DNA of 64,000 nucleotides from JANQHS01 sp965267505 (GTDB lineage: Bacteria; Bacteroidota; Bacteroidia; Cytophagales; CCMP332), in assembly GCA_965267505.1 (NCBI GenBank), contig OZ254081.1, forward strand, positions 1,054,001-1,118,000, read 5' to 3'. Shown here piece by piece: positions 53,521 to 62,828 of the stretch (the first letter of the stretch is position 1; each line of letters begins with the position of its first letter). The translations under genes and the position numbers were made by a program. The notes under the pieces were generated by a model. It was not told the DNA's origin and did not search any database. It worked only from the letters and a program-made list of their open reading frames with translations.

Positions 53521-54186
53521 TCAAGGATCGTAAAATTTCAAGGTCCCAAAAACGATTCCGAATTGTCCGATCATATAAGTGCTCATCACCCATAATCTGG
53601 CATTGGATATAGGATCTACAAACTTATCAATAGCCAAAAGAGAATCTGATACCACAAAGAAAACAGCACCGAGCAATATCCTGATGAAGACAGGATTTTT
53701 GATCTCACCATTGAGCCCAATAGCGAGGATAACCATTGCGGAGATAGCGATGCCATAAACCGAAACAGGGATCAACATCTCACCTAAAGATGGGCCAACT
53801 AAGTATAGAAATGAACCCAGGTAAGCCAGTACCCCTATTAAAAGGATTTTGTTTATTGGATTTGCTAAAGGCCTTGATCCAATTATTAAAAACATGATTG
53901 AATAAGAGACTTGGGCAAGTAAAAAGCTTCCCAGACCTAGCAAAAAGAATAACTCTCCTTCAAACATTAAAAGGACATCCCCTGCCCAGCTTAACACTAC
54001 CCCGCCTATCAAAAAGTTAAGAGTTTGACCGGGACCTGAATATTGTAAGCATGCGATAAAAAGCACCAGGCCGATCAGGGGTTTTATTAAGCTTATTGTC
54101 CATGATCCCTCTGAAATTATTGGAAGAGCCAAGACGAGGATTCCAACGAAAAGGTATGTGATTTCGATTATGGATCTACGCTTCAT
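53521..54186 (-). CDS. Lysoplasmalogenase (YhhN/TMEM86-like)
   Basis: This 221-residue membrane protein has about eight hydrophobic helices and the YhhN family pattern: SLIKPLIGLVLFIACL, GDVLLMFEGELFFLLGLGSFLLAQVSYSIMF (spread over helices 3-4), and a C-terminal GAVFFVVSDSLLAIDKF with the conserved D. The human relative TMEM86B hydrolyses the vinyl-ether bond of lysoplasmalogen to aldehyde and glycerophospholipid. It overlaps by 11 nt the upstream fatty-acid hydroxylase gene, which has an ether-lipid-type signature. The pair could process ether lipids. Confidence 0.85.
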   Translation of the reverse strand: MKRRSIIEITYLFVGILVLALPIISEGSWTISLIKPLIGLVLFIACLQYSGPGQTLNFLIGGVVLSWAGDVLLMFEGELFFLLGLGSFLLAQVSYSIMFLIIGSRPLANPINKILLIGVLAYLGSFLYLVGPSLGEMLIPVSVYGIAISAMVILAIGLNGEIKNPVFIRILLGAVFFVVSDSLLAIDKFVDPISNARLWVMSTYMIGQFGIVFGTLKFYDP

Positions 54187-55396
54187 TAATTTTCGATTTA
54201 TCCTTTCTTAAAGCTAAGAACCAAAACAAGGAAAGAGAAAAGAAAGCCAAAAGCATCATTGAGAAGACAAATGGCAACAGACCAAAGTAACTAAGGCAAA
54301 GAATTGCAAGCAAGGTCCCGGAGATCCTTATGGTTTCTAAAGTGTCAGAGTAAAATTTAGCATTGAAGATGACCCCAAGACTTCCAACAGAAACAAAGAT
54401 CCAGATAGTCAAAATGATCTTTAGGTCCCAGGTCATATTTGCCTGAGTGAACAAGAACAAAGAGGTGATCCCTAAACTTACCAGGTATTGAACAAAAAGG
54501 TAGATGTTCCCCCTTCCGCTAAGTGGCACTTCAAATTTTTGGTAGTCACTTCCTACTTCTGGAATACTGCTAAGGCCCCCTAGCCTCTCAGGCCTCCAGC
54601 CTGGTTTGGACCAAAGTAGTTTCCATGCTTCCCCAATATTTTTCATTCGGAAAAGGTCTCTAAAAACATTAATCAGGTGAGACACCTGTGCAAAAACCGG
54701 ATTAAATGAATTCAATGGTTTTGTTATTCCATAATTGGGTCTTTCCTCTTCATCCTGGAAAGTTCCGAAAAGCCTGTCCCAAATAATAAAAGTGCCTCCA
54801 TGATTCTTATCGATATACTTGGGATCCCTACCATGATGAACCCTATGATGGGAAGGAGTATTAAAAACCCACTCAAAGACCGGCATACGCTTGATGGCTT
54901 CGGTGTGAATCCAAAATTGATACAGAAGATTAACTGCGCTAATGGTTAAGAACCAAGTTGTACTGAATCCAAGCAGGGCCAAAGGGAAATAGAAATAAAA
55001 AGTGAAGATCTTTTGAAAAGCTCCCTGCCTCAGAGCCACAGACAGATTGTACTCCTCACTTTGATGATGGACCACATGGCCTGCCCAGAATAAATTAACC
55101 TGATGGCTCATTCTATGCGCCCAATAGTAAAAGAAGTCAACGCCAATAAATGCCACGATCCACCAATACCAGGTGCCCGGAATATCCATTAACCTAAAGT
55201 TCTGATAAATGACATCATAGGCAGCGACAGTAAACACTTTAGCAAAAACACCGGAAACCTGCTCGGTTATACCACATGAGATATTTGAAAACGAATCGTT
55301 AAAACGGTAAAGATTTTTTTTCCTGATGCGATCATAGAGAAGCTCGATCCCTATCAAAAGGAAAAAAATTGGGATGGATAAAATGATAATATTCAA
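54176..55396 (-). CDS. Fatty acid hydroxylase/sterol desaturase family, alkylglycerol monooxygenase-like
   Basis: This 406-residue membrane protein has several helices and the His-box cluster of the superfamily: HRMSH, HVVHH (WAGHVVHHQSEEYNLSVALRQG) and HRVHH with GRDPKY near residues 205-218. The segment HHQSEEYNLSVALRQ closely follows eukaryotic alkylglycerol monooxygenase (AGMO), which cleaves ether lipids with a di-iron centre. The start is TTG at 55396. A terminator sits just upstream, so it has its own promoter or runs with the YhhN gene, which it overlaps by 11 nt. Confidence 0.85.
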   Translation of the reverse strand: MNIIILSIPIFFLLIGIELLYDRIRKKNLYRFNDSFSNISCGITEQVSGVFAKVFTVAAYDVIYQNFRLMDIPGTWYWWIVAFIGVDFFYYWAHRMSHQVNLFWAGHVVHHQSEEYNLSVALRQGAFQKIFTFYFYFPLALLGFSTTWFLTISAVNLLYQFWIHTEAIKRMPVFEWVFNTPSHHRVHHGRDPKYIDKNHGGTFIIWDRLFGTFQDEEERPNYGITKPLNSFNPVFAQVSHLINVFRDLFRMKNIGEAWKLLWSKPGWRPERLGGLSSIPEVGSDYQKFEVPLSGRGNIYLFVQYLVSLGITSLFLFTQANMTWDLKIILTIWIFVSVGSLGVIFNAKFYSDTLETIRISGTLLAILCLSYFGLLPFVFSMMLLAFFSLSLFWFLALRKDKSKINEA

Positions 55397-55401
55397 AACA
55401 A

Positions 55402-55425
55402 AAAAGCCCCTGCAACGGGGCTTTT
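55402..55425 (-). terminator. Intrinsic terminator after the GloVer/T9SS gene
   Basis: A perfect 9-bp stem AAAAGCCCC/GGGGCTTTT with a 6-nt loop (55402-55410 and 55417-55425) is flanked by A's that form a T tract on the minus strand. The secreted-protein gene ends at 55445, directly upstream on the minus strand. Confidence 0.8.
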
Positions 55426-55444
55426 AAGTTAGAAAAGAAAAATA

Positions 55445-57175
55445 TTATTTTACTATTAAATCTACTACCTCAACGTTTCCATTCTTATAAGTAGATAATA
55501 TTTGATAATAACCTGAAGGAAAATCTGTCAAACTTATTTCAACTTTTTTTGACTTGATTTGGTGTCTTTCATAAAACTGTTTCCCAGTATAATTAATAAT
55601 TCTCATAGAAACTGGAATTCTATTTTCATATTCTAGATTTAGAATTGACTTAGCAGGTTGGGGAAATACTTTAAGGTTTGAATTTTCAGCTTCAAAATTA
55701 TCAGGAAAGATACTTTTTCTTTCAGTCTCATTCGCACAATGTAAAGTCTGGCATTCACCGGTTCCTTGATTGATGGTATATGATTGTCTTGCGGAACAAC
55801 CCCTAGAATCAACGACCACAAAATCATAAACGCCATCACTTAAATCACAAATTAATAGTTCTGAACCAATTTTATTGTTTGAGGAATTGAACCAAGAATA
55901 AGTTAATGGTCCGGTACCACCTGAAACAGAAACCTCGATTCTACCATCATCTGAGTTTTGACATCTTTCATGTTGAAGACTTACCAAACTGATATTTGGT
56001 CCTCCGGAGCAAAGCTCAACGAAAGAAGTGTTTTGAGGATCATAACCACTACCAATAGATAATGAGGTTACCCAAGAAACTTGCCCATTTACGCAATTGA
56101 TTTTGAAAATTGCCCCAAGCCCCCCATTGTTTCCACCCTGATTTGTGTGTCCATAAAGAGTCTTTCCATTATTGGATTGGTAAAGTCTGGGATTTGGGTT
56201 TTCTCCCGTATCAAAAAAATCAAAATGATGCAAAATCGAAAAATTCGCAGTTTTTGTAATGTATCTAAAAACAACTCCGACTAAATTATCTCCTCCGTAT
56301 GGAGTTGTCCCATATATCACACCGCTTGAATACTCCATAAGTCCCCCTCCAGGAGTGCTTCCATCTGAAAAGTCAAAATCGTGCAATTTATGGAAAGTAT
56401 TAGAGCCTAAATCATATTTATATAAGGTTCCCGCCAGATTTGCCCCACCTTGCGTGGTGGTTCCATATAGATTACCATCCTTTCCCAATAATAACTTGCC
56501 ATAAGGGTTTTTTCCATCTTGATTTCCAGAATCATCAAAGTAATGGAGAACAGTATATGAATTAGAAGTACCATTTGAGTTCAGCTCAATTTTGTAAAGA
56601 ACACCGTCCCCGGAATAAATATCATTCCCTAAATAATTGTTTCCGCCAGCGAATGTTACACCATAAATTGTTTGTCCATCCATTATGATCTCTGTTTCAG
56701 GAATAGATCCATTTGTTCCGCCAAACCCGAGAACAACGTTAAATGAAAAATCATCAGGGGAATACCGCATAATTGTACCGTTATGCTGTTGAGAATGTTC
56801 AGGTTGCCCGAAATATAATCCCCTATCAAATCCAACCGTGGGTTGTCCATTGGTATGAAAAATATCATTGGGGGGAAGCGAAAAACCTACAACTGGAGTC
56901 GTAACAACGGGATTATTAGCATTCACTTTAAAAATCGCATTTTCTGTTAATCCAAAAAAGTCGTTATCTATATGGACCAAGCCTCCGGCTTTTATTCCAG
57001 CTGGGAAATCATAATATTTTGATACTGAGGAGTTTGATATATCAAACTCAATTATGGTGCCCGCATTTCCGGTGCCTCCTCCCCTTGTTGTTGAATAAAG
57101 TGTGGATTGAGCTACTCCAAATTTCGAAACCAGAATTAATAGAATAGCAGTAAGAAAAAAACTAATCTTTTTCAT
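55445..57175 (-). CDS. T9SS cargo with GloVer-type tandem repeats
   Basis: This 576-residue protein has a signal peptide (ISFFLTAILLILVSKFGVAQ). Tandem repeats of the type GxLYGTTxxGGxNxxGTxxK (DGNLYGTTTQGGANLAG, GVIYGTTPYGGDNLVG, KTLYGHTNQGGNNGG), matching the choice-of-anchor GloVer repeat family (TIGR03803), fill about residues 30-385. A SprB-like Ig repeat follows (CQNSDDGRIEVSVSGGTGPLTYSW). The last 75 residues form a type IX sorting domain (FPQPAKSILNLEYE, GYYQILST). It should be displayed on the surface by the SprA machinery. It is followed by a terminator. Confidence 0.83.
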   Translation of the reverse strand: MKKISFFLTAILLILVSKFGVAQSTLYSTTRGGGTGNAGTIIEFDISNSSVSKYYDFPAGIKAGGLVHIDNDFFGLTENAIFKVNANNPVVTTPVVGFSLPPNDIFHTNGQPTVGFDRGLYFGQPEHSQQHNGTIMRYSPDDFSFNVVLGFGGTNGSIPETEIIMDGQTIYGVTFAGGNNYLGNDIYSGDGVLYKIELNSNGTSNSYTVLHYFDDSGNQDGKNPYGKLLLGKDGNLYGTTTQGGANLAGTLYKYDLGSNTFHKLHDFDFSDGSTPGGGLMEYSSGVIYGTTPYGGDNLVGVVFRYITKTANFSILHHFDFFDTGENPNPRLYQSNNGKTLYGHTNQGGNNGGLGAIFKINCVNGQVSWVTSLSIGSGYDPQNTSFVELCSGGPNISLVSLQHERCQNSDDGRIEVSVSGGTGPLTYSWFNSSNNKIGSELLICDLSDGVYDFVVVDSRGCSARQSYTINQGTGECQTLHCANETERKSIFPDNFEAENSNLKVFPQPAKSILNLEYENRIPVSMRIINYTGKQFYERHQIKSKKVEISLTDFPSGYYQILSTYKNGNVEVVDLIVK

Positions 57176-57457
57176 GATGTTTAAGGTTTAATTAAAATTA
57201 ATACACTTCAATATTCTTGAATTTTTTTAACAAATCTCAAGGAAAACAAAATAATTTCTATCCAAGGCAAAATGAAATCATTGAATAATTCAATTAATTA
57301 AAGGACCGAAACAAGGCTATTTTTTTCCTAAGGACCTTTTTTGGCTCTTTTTTCAAAAGAAATTTTGAAAAGGATTTGAGAACCTCAAAAATGAAAATCT
57401 TCAATGATTTGAAATCCTAATTTGAACTATCATTTTTGCGAGGCTAAAACTAGAAGA

Positions 57458-58444
57458 ATGGAAGCAGCAGAGACAACAGAAAGAATGGACCAGAACATGC
57501 AAAAGGTAAAGCAGGTCGTGGAGGAGGTCCATAAAGTCATCATAGGTCAGGAGGATATGATCAACCGCTTATTGATCGGTCTTTTTACCAATGGGCATAT
57601 CCTTTTGGAGGGTGTACCTGGTCTGGCAAAAACCCTAACGATTAGCACACTTTCTCAGGTCCTGGATCTCGATTTTCAAAGGCTCCAATTTACTCCTGAT
57701 CTTCTGCCATCTGACCTGATCGGTACTATGATCTACAATCAGAAAAAGGGCGAATTCGAAGTAAAGAAAGGGCCAATATTCGCCAACATGATCCTTGCCG
57801 ATGAGATCAACCGTTCCCCGGCCAAAGTTCAATCAGCGTTACTCGAATCCATGCAGGAAAAGCAGGTTACGATTGGGGAAGAAACCTTCAAACTGGACCG
57901 GCCATTCTTTGTTTTAGCTACTCAGAATCCAGTTGAACAAGAAGGAACCTATCCTTTGCCCGAGGCCCAGGTGGACCGATTCATGATGAAAGTCTTTGTG
58001 GACTATCCTTCCAAGGATCAGGAAAGAGAGATCATGAACCGAATGGCCAACCTCAACTTTAAAGGGGATATAAAACGCATCCTTAAAAAGGAGGATATCT
58101 TCTCGATTCGCGAAGAAGTGAACAAAATAAAATTGGCTGAAAGCCTTGAGAAGTACATTATCGATCTTGTTTTTGCCTCAAGAAATCCAGCAGAGTTTGG
58201 GCTTGAAGAAGAAGCGCGCTATATCAACTTTGGTGCTTCGCCAAGGGCAAGTATCAATTTGCATTTGGCTGCCAGAGGTAATGCTTACCTAGAAGGCAGG
58301 GAATTCGTAATCCCTGAAGACATCAAAGCGATTGCGTTAGATGTTCTTAACCATAGAATATTGTTGAATTATGAAGCAGAAGCTGACGGAGTGAGTCCTG
58401 AGCATATAATTCAAAGGATTTTAGAAAAGGTTCAGATCAAATAA
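57458..58444 (+). CDS. MoxR-family AAA+ ATPase
   Basis: The ATG at 57458 gives 328 residues; the frame is open from a TTG at 57422. It has the Walker A region EGVPGLAKT, Walker B LADEINRSPAKVQSALLESMQEKQ, the sensor-1 region VLATQNPVEQEGTYPLPEAQVDRF and a C-terminal lid domain. MoxR ATPases help assemble or activate protein complexes, often with a vWA-domain partner, but none is encoded next to it. The gene is 5 nt before pyrC. Its usual partners in Bacteroidota (DUF58, vWA, BatD genes) are absent here. Confidence 0.92.
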   Translation: MEAAETTERMDQNMQKVKQVVEEVHKVIIGQEDMINRLLIGLFTNGHILLEGVPGLAKTLTISTLSQVLDLDFQRLQFTPDLLPSDLIGTMIYNQKKGEFEVKKGPIFANMILADEINRSPAKVQSALLESMQEKQVTIGEETFKLDRPFFVLATQNPVEQEGTYPLPEAQVDRFMMKVFVDYPSKDQEREIMNRMANLNFKGDIKRILKKEDIFSIREEVNKIKLAESLEKYIIDLVFASRNPAEFGLEEEARYINFGASPRASINLHLAARGNAYLEGREFVIPEDIKAIALDVLNHRILLNYEAEADGVSPEHIIQRILEKVQIK

Positions 58445-58449
58445 TAGCC

Positions 58450-59781
58450 TTGCTGGATTATCTAATTAAGAATGTTCGCTGTATCAATGAAGGTCAGGAT
58501 TTCCGCACAGACCTCAGTATAAAAAATGGAAGGATCCAGGAGATCTCCCCATCCATCGAAAAACCGAGTAAAAAAGAGATCAATGGGGAAGGGTTGATCC
58601 TGATTCCCGGAATGATCGATGACCAGGTTCATTTCCGGGAGCCCGGACTTACCCATAAAGCAGAGATATATACGGAAAGCAGAGCTGCTGCAGCTGGTGG
58701 GATCACAACTTTCATGGAAATGCCAAATACTGTGCCCAATGCCTTGACCATTGAACTGCTCGAAGACAAGTACCGTATCGCTGCAAAAAACTCACAGGTC
58801 AATTATTCATTCTATCTGGGAGCGAGCAACGATAACCTGGATGAGATCAAAAAAATGGATCGAAGTTCCATCTGCGGGGTAAAGATCTTTATGGGTAGTA
58901 GTACTGGTGATATGTTGGTGGATAAAGAACGGGCCCTCAATGGGATCTTCCGGGAAGCAGGAACCATTATCACAACCCATTGCGAAAAAGAAGAGATCAT
59001 AAGGGAAAACACCCAAAAGGCCATTGAAATATATGGTGATGATATTCCGATTGAAGAACATCCCATTATCCGATCCAGAGAGGCTTGTTATGCTTCCTCT
59101 AGTCAGGCCATTGAACTGGCAAGAAAAAACAATTCGGATCTGCACATCCTGCATATTTCAACTAAGGAGGAATTGGATCTTTTTGATAACACCGTTCCCC
59201 TTGAAGAAAAGAAAATAACAGCTGAAGCATGTACTCACCACCTATGGTTCACTGACAAAGATTATGTTGAAAAGGGAGCATTTATCAAATGGAATCCGGC
59301 TGTTAAATCATTGGAAGATAGAGAGGTAATTAGAGCAGCCATTTCCAGCAATAAGATAGACGTTCTTGCCACAGACCATGCCCCTCACACTATTGAAGAA
59401 AAATCCAATAAATATTTAAAAGCTCCTTCGGGTGGTCCATTGGTCCAACATGCCCTGCTGGCATTCCTTGATATGGTTGATGAAGGTGTTTTTGACCTGA
59501 AAACACTGGTTACAAAGTCCTCTCACAACGTAGCCACAAGGTTCAAGGTCAAGGAAAGGGGGTTCATTCGGGAAGGATATTGGGCCGACCTAGTCCTGAT
59601 TGATCCAAACAGCTCAAAGGTGGTTTCTAAGAATAATCTTCTATACAAATGCGGTTGGTCACCTTTTGAAGGTCACGAATTCAAGAATTCCATCAAACAT
59701 ACTTTCAGCTCAGGTCAATTGGTCTATAGTGATGGAAAATTGAAAGAACCCTCGGCAAAAAGAATTGAAATAAACAGATAA
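58450..59781 (+). CDS. pyrC: Dihydroorotase (PyrC-like)
   Basis: This 443-residue amidohydrolase catalyses the ring closure of carbamoyl-aspartate to dihydroorotate in pyrimidine synthesis. Motifs: MIDDQVHFREPGLTHK (Q59, H61), ICGVKIFMGSSTG (Lys candidate for carboxylation), ITTHCEKEEI, LHILHIST and the catalytic Asp in VLATDHAPH. The first His of the usual HxH metal motif is Gln here. I recall this in other Bacteroidota dihydroorotases, but did not check. The start is TTG at 58450, which follows the moxR stop by 5 nt. Confidence 0.88.
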   Translation: MLDYLIKNVRCINEGQDFRTDLSIKNGRIQEISPSIEKPSKKEINGEGLILIPGMIDDQVHFREPGLTHKAEIYTESRAAAAGGITTFMEMPNTVPNALTIELLEDKYRIAAKNSQVNYSFYLGASNDNLDEIKKMDRSSICGVKIFMGSSTGDMLVDKERALNGIFREAGTIITTHCEKEEIIRENTQKAIEIYGDDIPIEEHPIIRSREACYASSSQAIELARKNNSDLHILHISTKEELDLFDNTVPLEEKKITAEACTHHLWFTDKDYVEKGAFIKWNPAVKSLEDREVIRAAISSNKIDVLATDHAPHTIEEKSNKYLKAPSGGPLVQHALLAFLDMVDEGVFDLKTLVTKSSHNVATRFKVKERGFIREGYWADLVLIDPNSSKVVSKNNLLYKCGWSPFEGHEFKNSIKHTFSSGQLVYSDGKLKEPSAKRIEINR

Positions 59782-59782
59782 A

Positions 59783-61654
59783 ATGAGATCAGTATTATCG
59801 CTCCTAATTGTTGGCCTTTTATTGTTTCAGGCCTGTGATACAAAGCAAGAAGAAGAAAATAATGAAACCATGAAGGAAAGACCAGATGCACATTCATTTT
59901 CCATGCCTGATGATGCAGTTCTTACACATTTGGATTGGGAGGCTTTTATAGATTTTGAAGCCCAGGTCATCAAGGGAAAAGCAAGCTGGAGTTTTGAAAA
60001 GAGTGCTAATGCAGAACAAATTATCCTTGACACCTGGAAACTCAATATCCTTGGTGTCAGTGATCAAATTGGTGAACCACTTGAATTCAGTTTGTCAGAA
60101 GAAGATGATCACCTGGGTCAAGCCCTCACCATTGCTCTGACCGAAGGGACCGAACAAGTTGTGATCAACTATGAGTCTAACCCTGAAGCTAAGGCCCTAC
60201 AATGGTTAGCTCCTGTTCAAACCCTGGGGAAGGAATCACCTTTTCTGTTTTCTCAATCCCAGGCCATACTTGCAAGGTCCTGGATCCCCTGCCAGGATTC
60301 TCCAGGAATCAGGTTTACTTACAATGCAAAAGTTGAGGTACCGCAGGGTCTTATGGCCGTCATGAGCGCTAGAAATCCCCAGAAAAAAAATAACACGGGG
60401 GTTTATGAATTTGACATGCCTCAAAGCATTCCAAGCTATCTTCTGGCCCTGTCGGTTGGCGATTTTGAATTTTCATCAATTGGAGAAAGAACAGGAATCT
60501 ACGCCGAAGAAGGAATTCTTGAGGATGCGGTTTATGAGTTCGCCGATATGGAAAAGATGCTCATTGCCGCAGAAGAACTTTACGGTCCTTATGCCTGGGA
60601 GAGATATGATCTTATCGTCCTCCCTCCCTCTTTCCCTTTTGGAGGAATGGAAAATCCAAGAATAACCTTTGCAACCCCAACTGTAATTGCAGGGGATCGT
60701 TCACTTACGGCCTTAGTTGCTCATGAACTAGCACATAGCTGGTCTGGTAATGTTGTGACCAATTCTAATTGGGATGACTTCTGGCTGAACGAAGGTTTCA
60801 CAGTCTACTTCGAGAGAAGGATTATGGAAGCTCTTTATGGAGCTCCTTACTCTGAGATGCTCGCAATTTTGGGATATTATGATCTTGAAGAAACAGTAAA
60901 TGATCTTGGCAAAGAGAACGCTGATACCAAATTGAAACTTAGCCTCAAGGACAGAGATCCAGATGAAGGGATGACGGATATTGCATACGAAAAAGGGTAC
61001 TTTCTGCTTCGTGAGATTGAGAATACGGTGGGAAGGCAAGAGTTTGATGTATTCCTAAACAATTACTTTGAAAAGTTCGCATTCAAACCAATGACTACTG
61101 AAAAGTTCATGGATTATCTATTCAGCAGCTTCCCAGACCTGAAAAGTTCAGAATCTCTAAATGTAGATGCCTGGGTTTATGGACCCGGAATTCCGGAGAT
61201 CAGCTATTTCCCAGAGTCAGATCGCTTAAAAACTGTTGAGGAGCTTAGCGCAGGCTTCATCGAATTGGGTAAGCTTCAGGAAGGCACCATGAAAGATTGG
61301 TCCACAGCAGAGTGGCTAAAGTTCCTTAGGAGTTTACCAGAAAGTTTGACAACAGATCAGATCAATGATCTTGAATCTTCTTTTTCACTAAGCAAAAGTG
61401 GCAACTCAGAGATCTTTTATTCCTGGGCAAAAAAATGTATCGCCTCAGAATATGATGAGATTCTACCAGAAGTAGATAGCTTTCTTTCCAGAGTTGGAAG
61501 GAGGAAATTTGTATTGCCTTTGTTTGAAGAACTGATAAGGAAAGAAAAGTACATGGAATTTGCAGAACAACTCTACAAAAGGAATCGGGACAATTATCAT
61601 TCTGTAACCTACTTATCCGTGGATAAGGCCTTTGAAGAGCTTGCCAACAATTAG
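59783..61654 (+). CDS. M1 family metallopeptidase, lipoprotein
   Basis: This 623-residue protein has a lipoprotein signal (VGLLLFQACDTK, lipidation at C18). An M1 aminopeptidase of the leukotriene A4 hydrolase type follows, with exopeptidase motif FGGMENPR and the zinc site H314-E315-x2-H318 and E337 (HELAHSW to LNEGF, spacing 18). The remaining C-terminal part is helical. It should trim peptides in the periplasm or at the outer membrane. The start ATG follows the pyrC stop by one nucleotide. Compare the permease-fused M1 domain at 18471, which has a 19-residue spacing. Confidence 0.92.
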   Translation: MRSVLSLLIVGLLLFQACDTKQEEENNETMKERPDAHSFSMPDDAVLTHLDWEAFIDFEAQVIKGKASWSFEKSANAEQIILDTWKLNILGVSDQIGEPLEFSLSEEDDHLGQALTIALTEGTEQVVINYESNPEAKALQWLAPVQTLGKESPFLFSQSQAILARSWIPCQDSPGIRFTYNAKVEVPQGLMAVMSARNPQKKNNTGVYEFDMPQSIPSYLLALSVGDFEFSSIGERTGIYAEEGILEDAVYEFADMEKMLIAAEELYGPYAWERYDLIVLPPSFPFGGMENPRITFATPTVIAGDRSLTALVAHELAHSWSGNVVTNSNWDDFWLNEGFTVYFERRIMEALYGAPYSEMLAILGYYDLEETVNDLGKENADTKLKLSLKDRDPDEGMTDIAYEKGYFLLREIENTVGRQEFDVFLNNYFEKFAFKPMTTEKFMDYLFSSFPDLKSSESLNVDAWVYGPGIPEISYFPESDRLKTVEELSAGFIELGKLQEGTMKDWSTAEWLKFLRSLPESLTTDQINDLESSFSLSKSGNSEIFYSWAKKCIASEYDEILPEVDSFLSRVGRRKFVLPLFEELIRKEKYMEFAEQLYKRNRDNYHSVTYLSVDKAFEELANN

Positions 61655-61713
61655 ATTATTCGAGTATCTATTTGATTTTTTTCCTATATTTTGAAAAATT
61701 TTTCATCAAAAAA

Positions 61714-61745
61714 AAACCCTGACCCAAAGGGCCAGGGCTTTTTAA
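61714..61745 (+). terminator. Intrinsic terminator after the M1 peptidase gene
   Basis: A stem CCCTG/CAGGG continued by CCC/GGG past an A-C mismatch (loop AAA) is followed by a T run. It is GC-rich at the base and lies about 60 bp after the stop of the moxR-pyrC-M1 operon. Confidence 0.75.
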
Positions 61746-61786
61746 CCTAGCTATGAAAAATCTACCAAACCATTAATCTTCAAGTA

Positions 61787-61817
61787 GAAATCTGTTTATA
61801 TAACAGATTTCTTTTTT
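61787..61817 (+). terminator. Second hairpin with T6 tail, 41 bp after the first terminator
   Basis: A perfect 10-bp inverted repeat (61787-61796 and 61802-61811, loop TATAT) is followed directly by six T's. It acts on the plus strand only. Either a back-up terminator or the 3' end of a short RNA. The remaining stretch up to the LytTR stop (to 62073) contains nothing I can identify as a gene. Confidence 0.55.
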
Positions 61818-62073
61818 ATAAAATTCCTTTAGTTTTTCCCGAAAACACAATCCCTGCTGGAAAGTTCAGTGTCCCAGTTTCTTGGTGATGCAAAGGAACG
61901 CCATTATTCCTTAACATTTCGATAAAAACTCACCTCTAATCTTACCTCCTACCAGGATTAGCAAAAGAACTTGCATTTGGTTCACCCTATTGCAATACAA
62001 AGATGCTCAGAGATTTAGGGATGGGAAATTAATAAGGGATGACCCGGAATTATAAGAGAATAAACCGGGAATT

Positions 62074-62826
62074 TTAGCGATTGATCCAGTTTTTAAACCT
62101 GGCAGATCTTTCTACACTTACGACGGAATCTAAGGGATTGGGTGGTTCGGGTGTCAGTTCAACTTTTACCCGGCTTTTGGAATAGGCAAGCATTTCCTTT
62201 ATTGAATCAAAGGCTATAATGAATTTACGATTAATCCTGAAAAACCTTTTTGGATCAAGTTTGGTTTCAAGTTCTTTTAAGGTGGTATCAATCAGAAATT
62301 TTTGTCCTTCAAGGCTAAAAAGGTACACGTACTTATCCTCGCCTAAAAAGTAGGCAATTTCTTCCTCCTGAATTGAATGGATCTTCTTTCGAACCTGAAC
62401 GCTGAATCTTTTTTGATATTTTTTTTCTCCTACCTGATCTAACAATTGATCAATTGCAACCTTAAGATCATTTCTACTTTTTTTAAATCTTTCCAGAGCA
62501 TTTGCAAGATCCTCAGGGTTGACAGGCTTTAGTAGATAATGAATGCTGTTATGTTTGAAAGCATCCAAAGCAAATTGATCATATGCCGTCGTGAAAATTA
62601 TCGGACAATTCAAATCTATCTTGTCCAGGATCTCAAAGCTCAATCCATCCGATAATTGTACATCAAGAAAAAGCAGATCAGGTTGTTCCTTTTGAAGTTG
62701 TTTTACACCCTCTTTTACTGATCCAACGACTCCAGATAAAGAATACTCCGAACTGATCTTTTGGATTTCCTTCCAAAGAGTATCTGCAGCAAGCTTTTCA
62801 TCTTCAATGATCAGAATACTATTCAT
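62074..62826 (-). CDS. LytTR-type response regulator
   Basis: This 250-residue regulator has a receiver domain (acidic pair E8-D9, phosphoacceptor D55 in LLFLDVQLSDG, T and K positions in FTTAYDQFA and LLKPVN) and a C-terminal LytTR DNA-binding domain (KKIHSIQEEEIAYFLGEDKYVYLF, FFRINRKFIIAFDSI). Regulators of this class bind 9-bp imperfect repeats; the target genes are unknown. It follows the sensor kinase by 2 nt, so the two are coupled. Confidence 0.93.
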   Translation of the reverse strand: MNSILIIEDEKLAADTLWKEIQKISSEYSLSGVVGSVKEGVKQLQKEQPDLLFLDVQLSDGLSFEILDKIDLNCPIIFTTAYDQFALDAFKHNSIHYLLKPVNPEDLANALERFKKSRNDLKVAIDQLLDQVGEKKYQKRFSVQVRKKIHSIQEEEIAYFLGEDKYVYLFSLEGQKFLIDTTLKELETKLDPKRFFRINRKFIIAFDSIKEMLAYSKSRVKVELTPEPPNPLDSVVSVERSARFKNWINR

Positions 62827-62828
62827 AT

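Noticed and set aside
57350..57371. 9-bp inverted repeat TTTTCAAAA/TTTTGAAAA upstream of moxR
   Set aside because: Very low complexity and no T tract; not enough to call a site.
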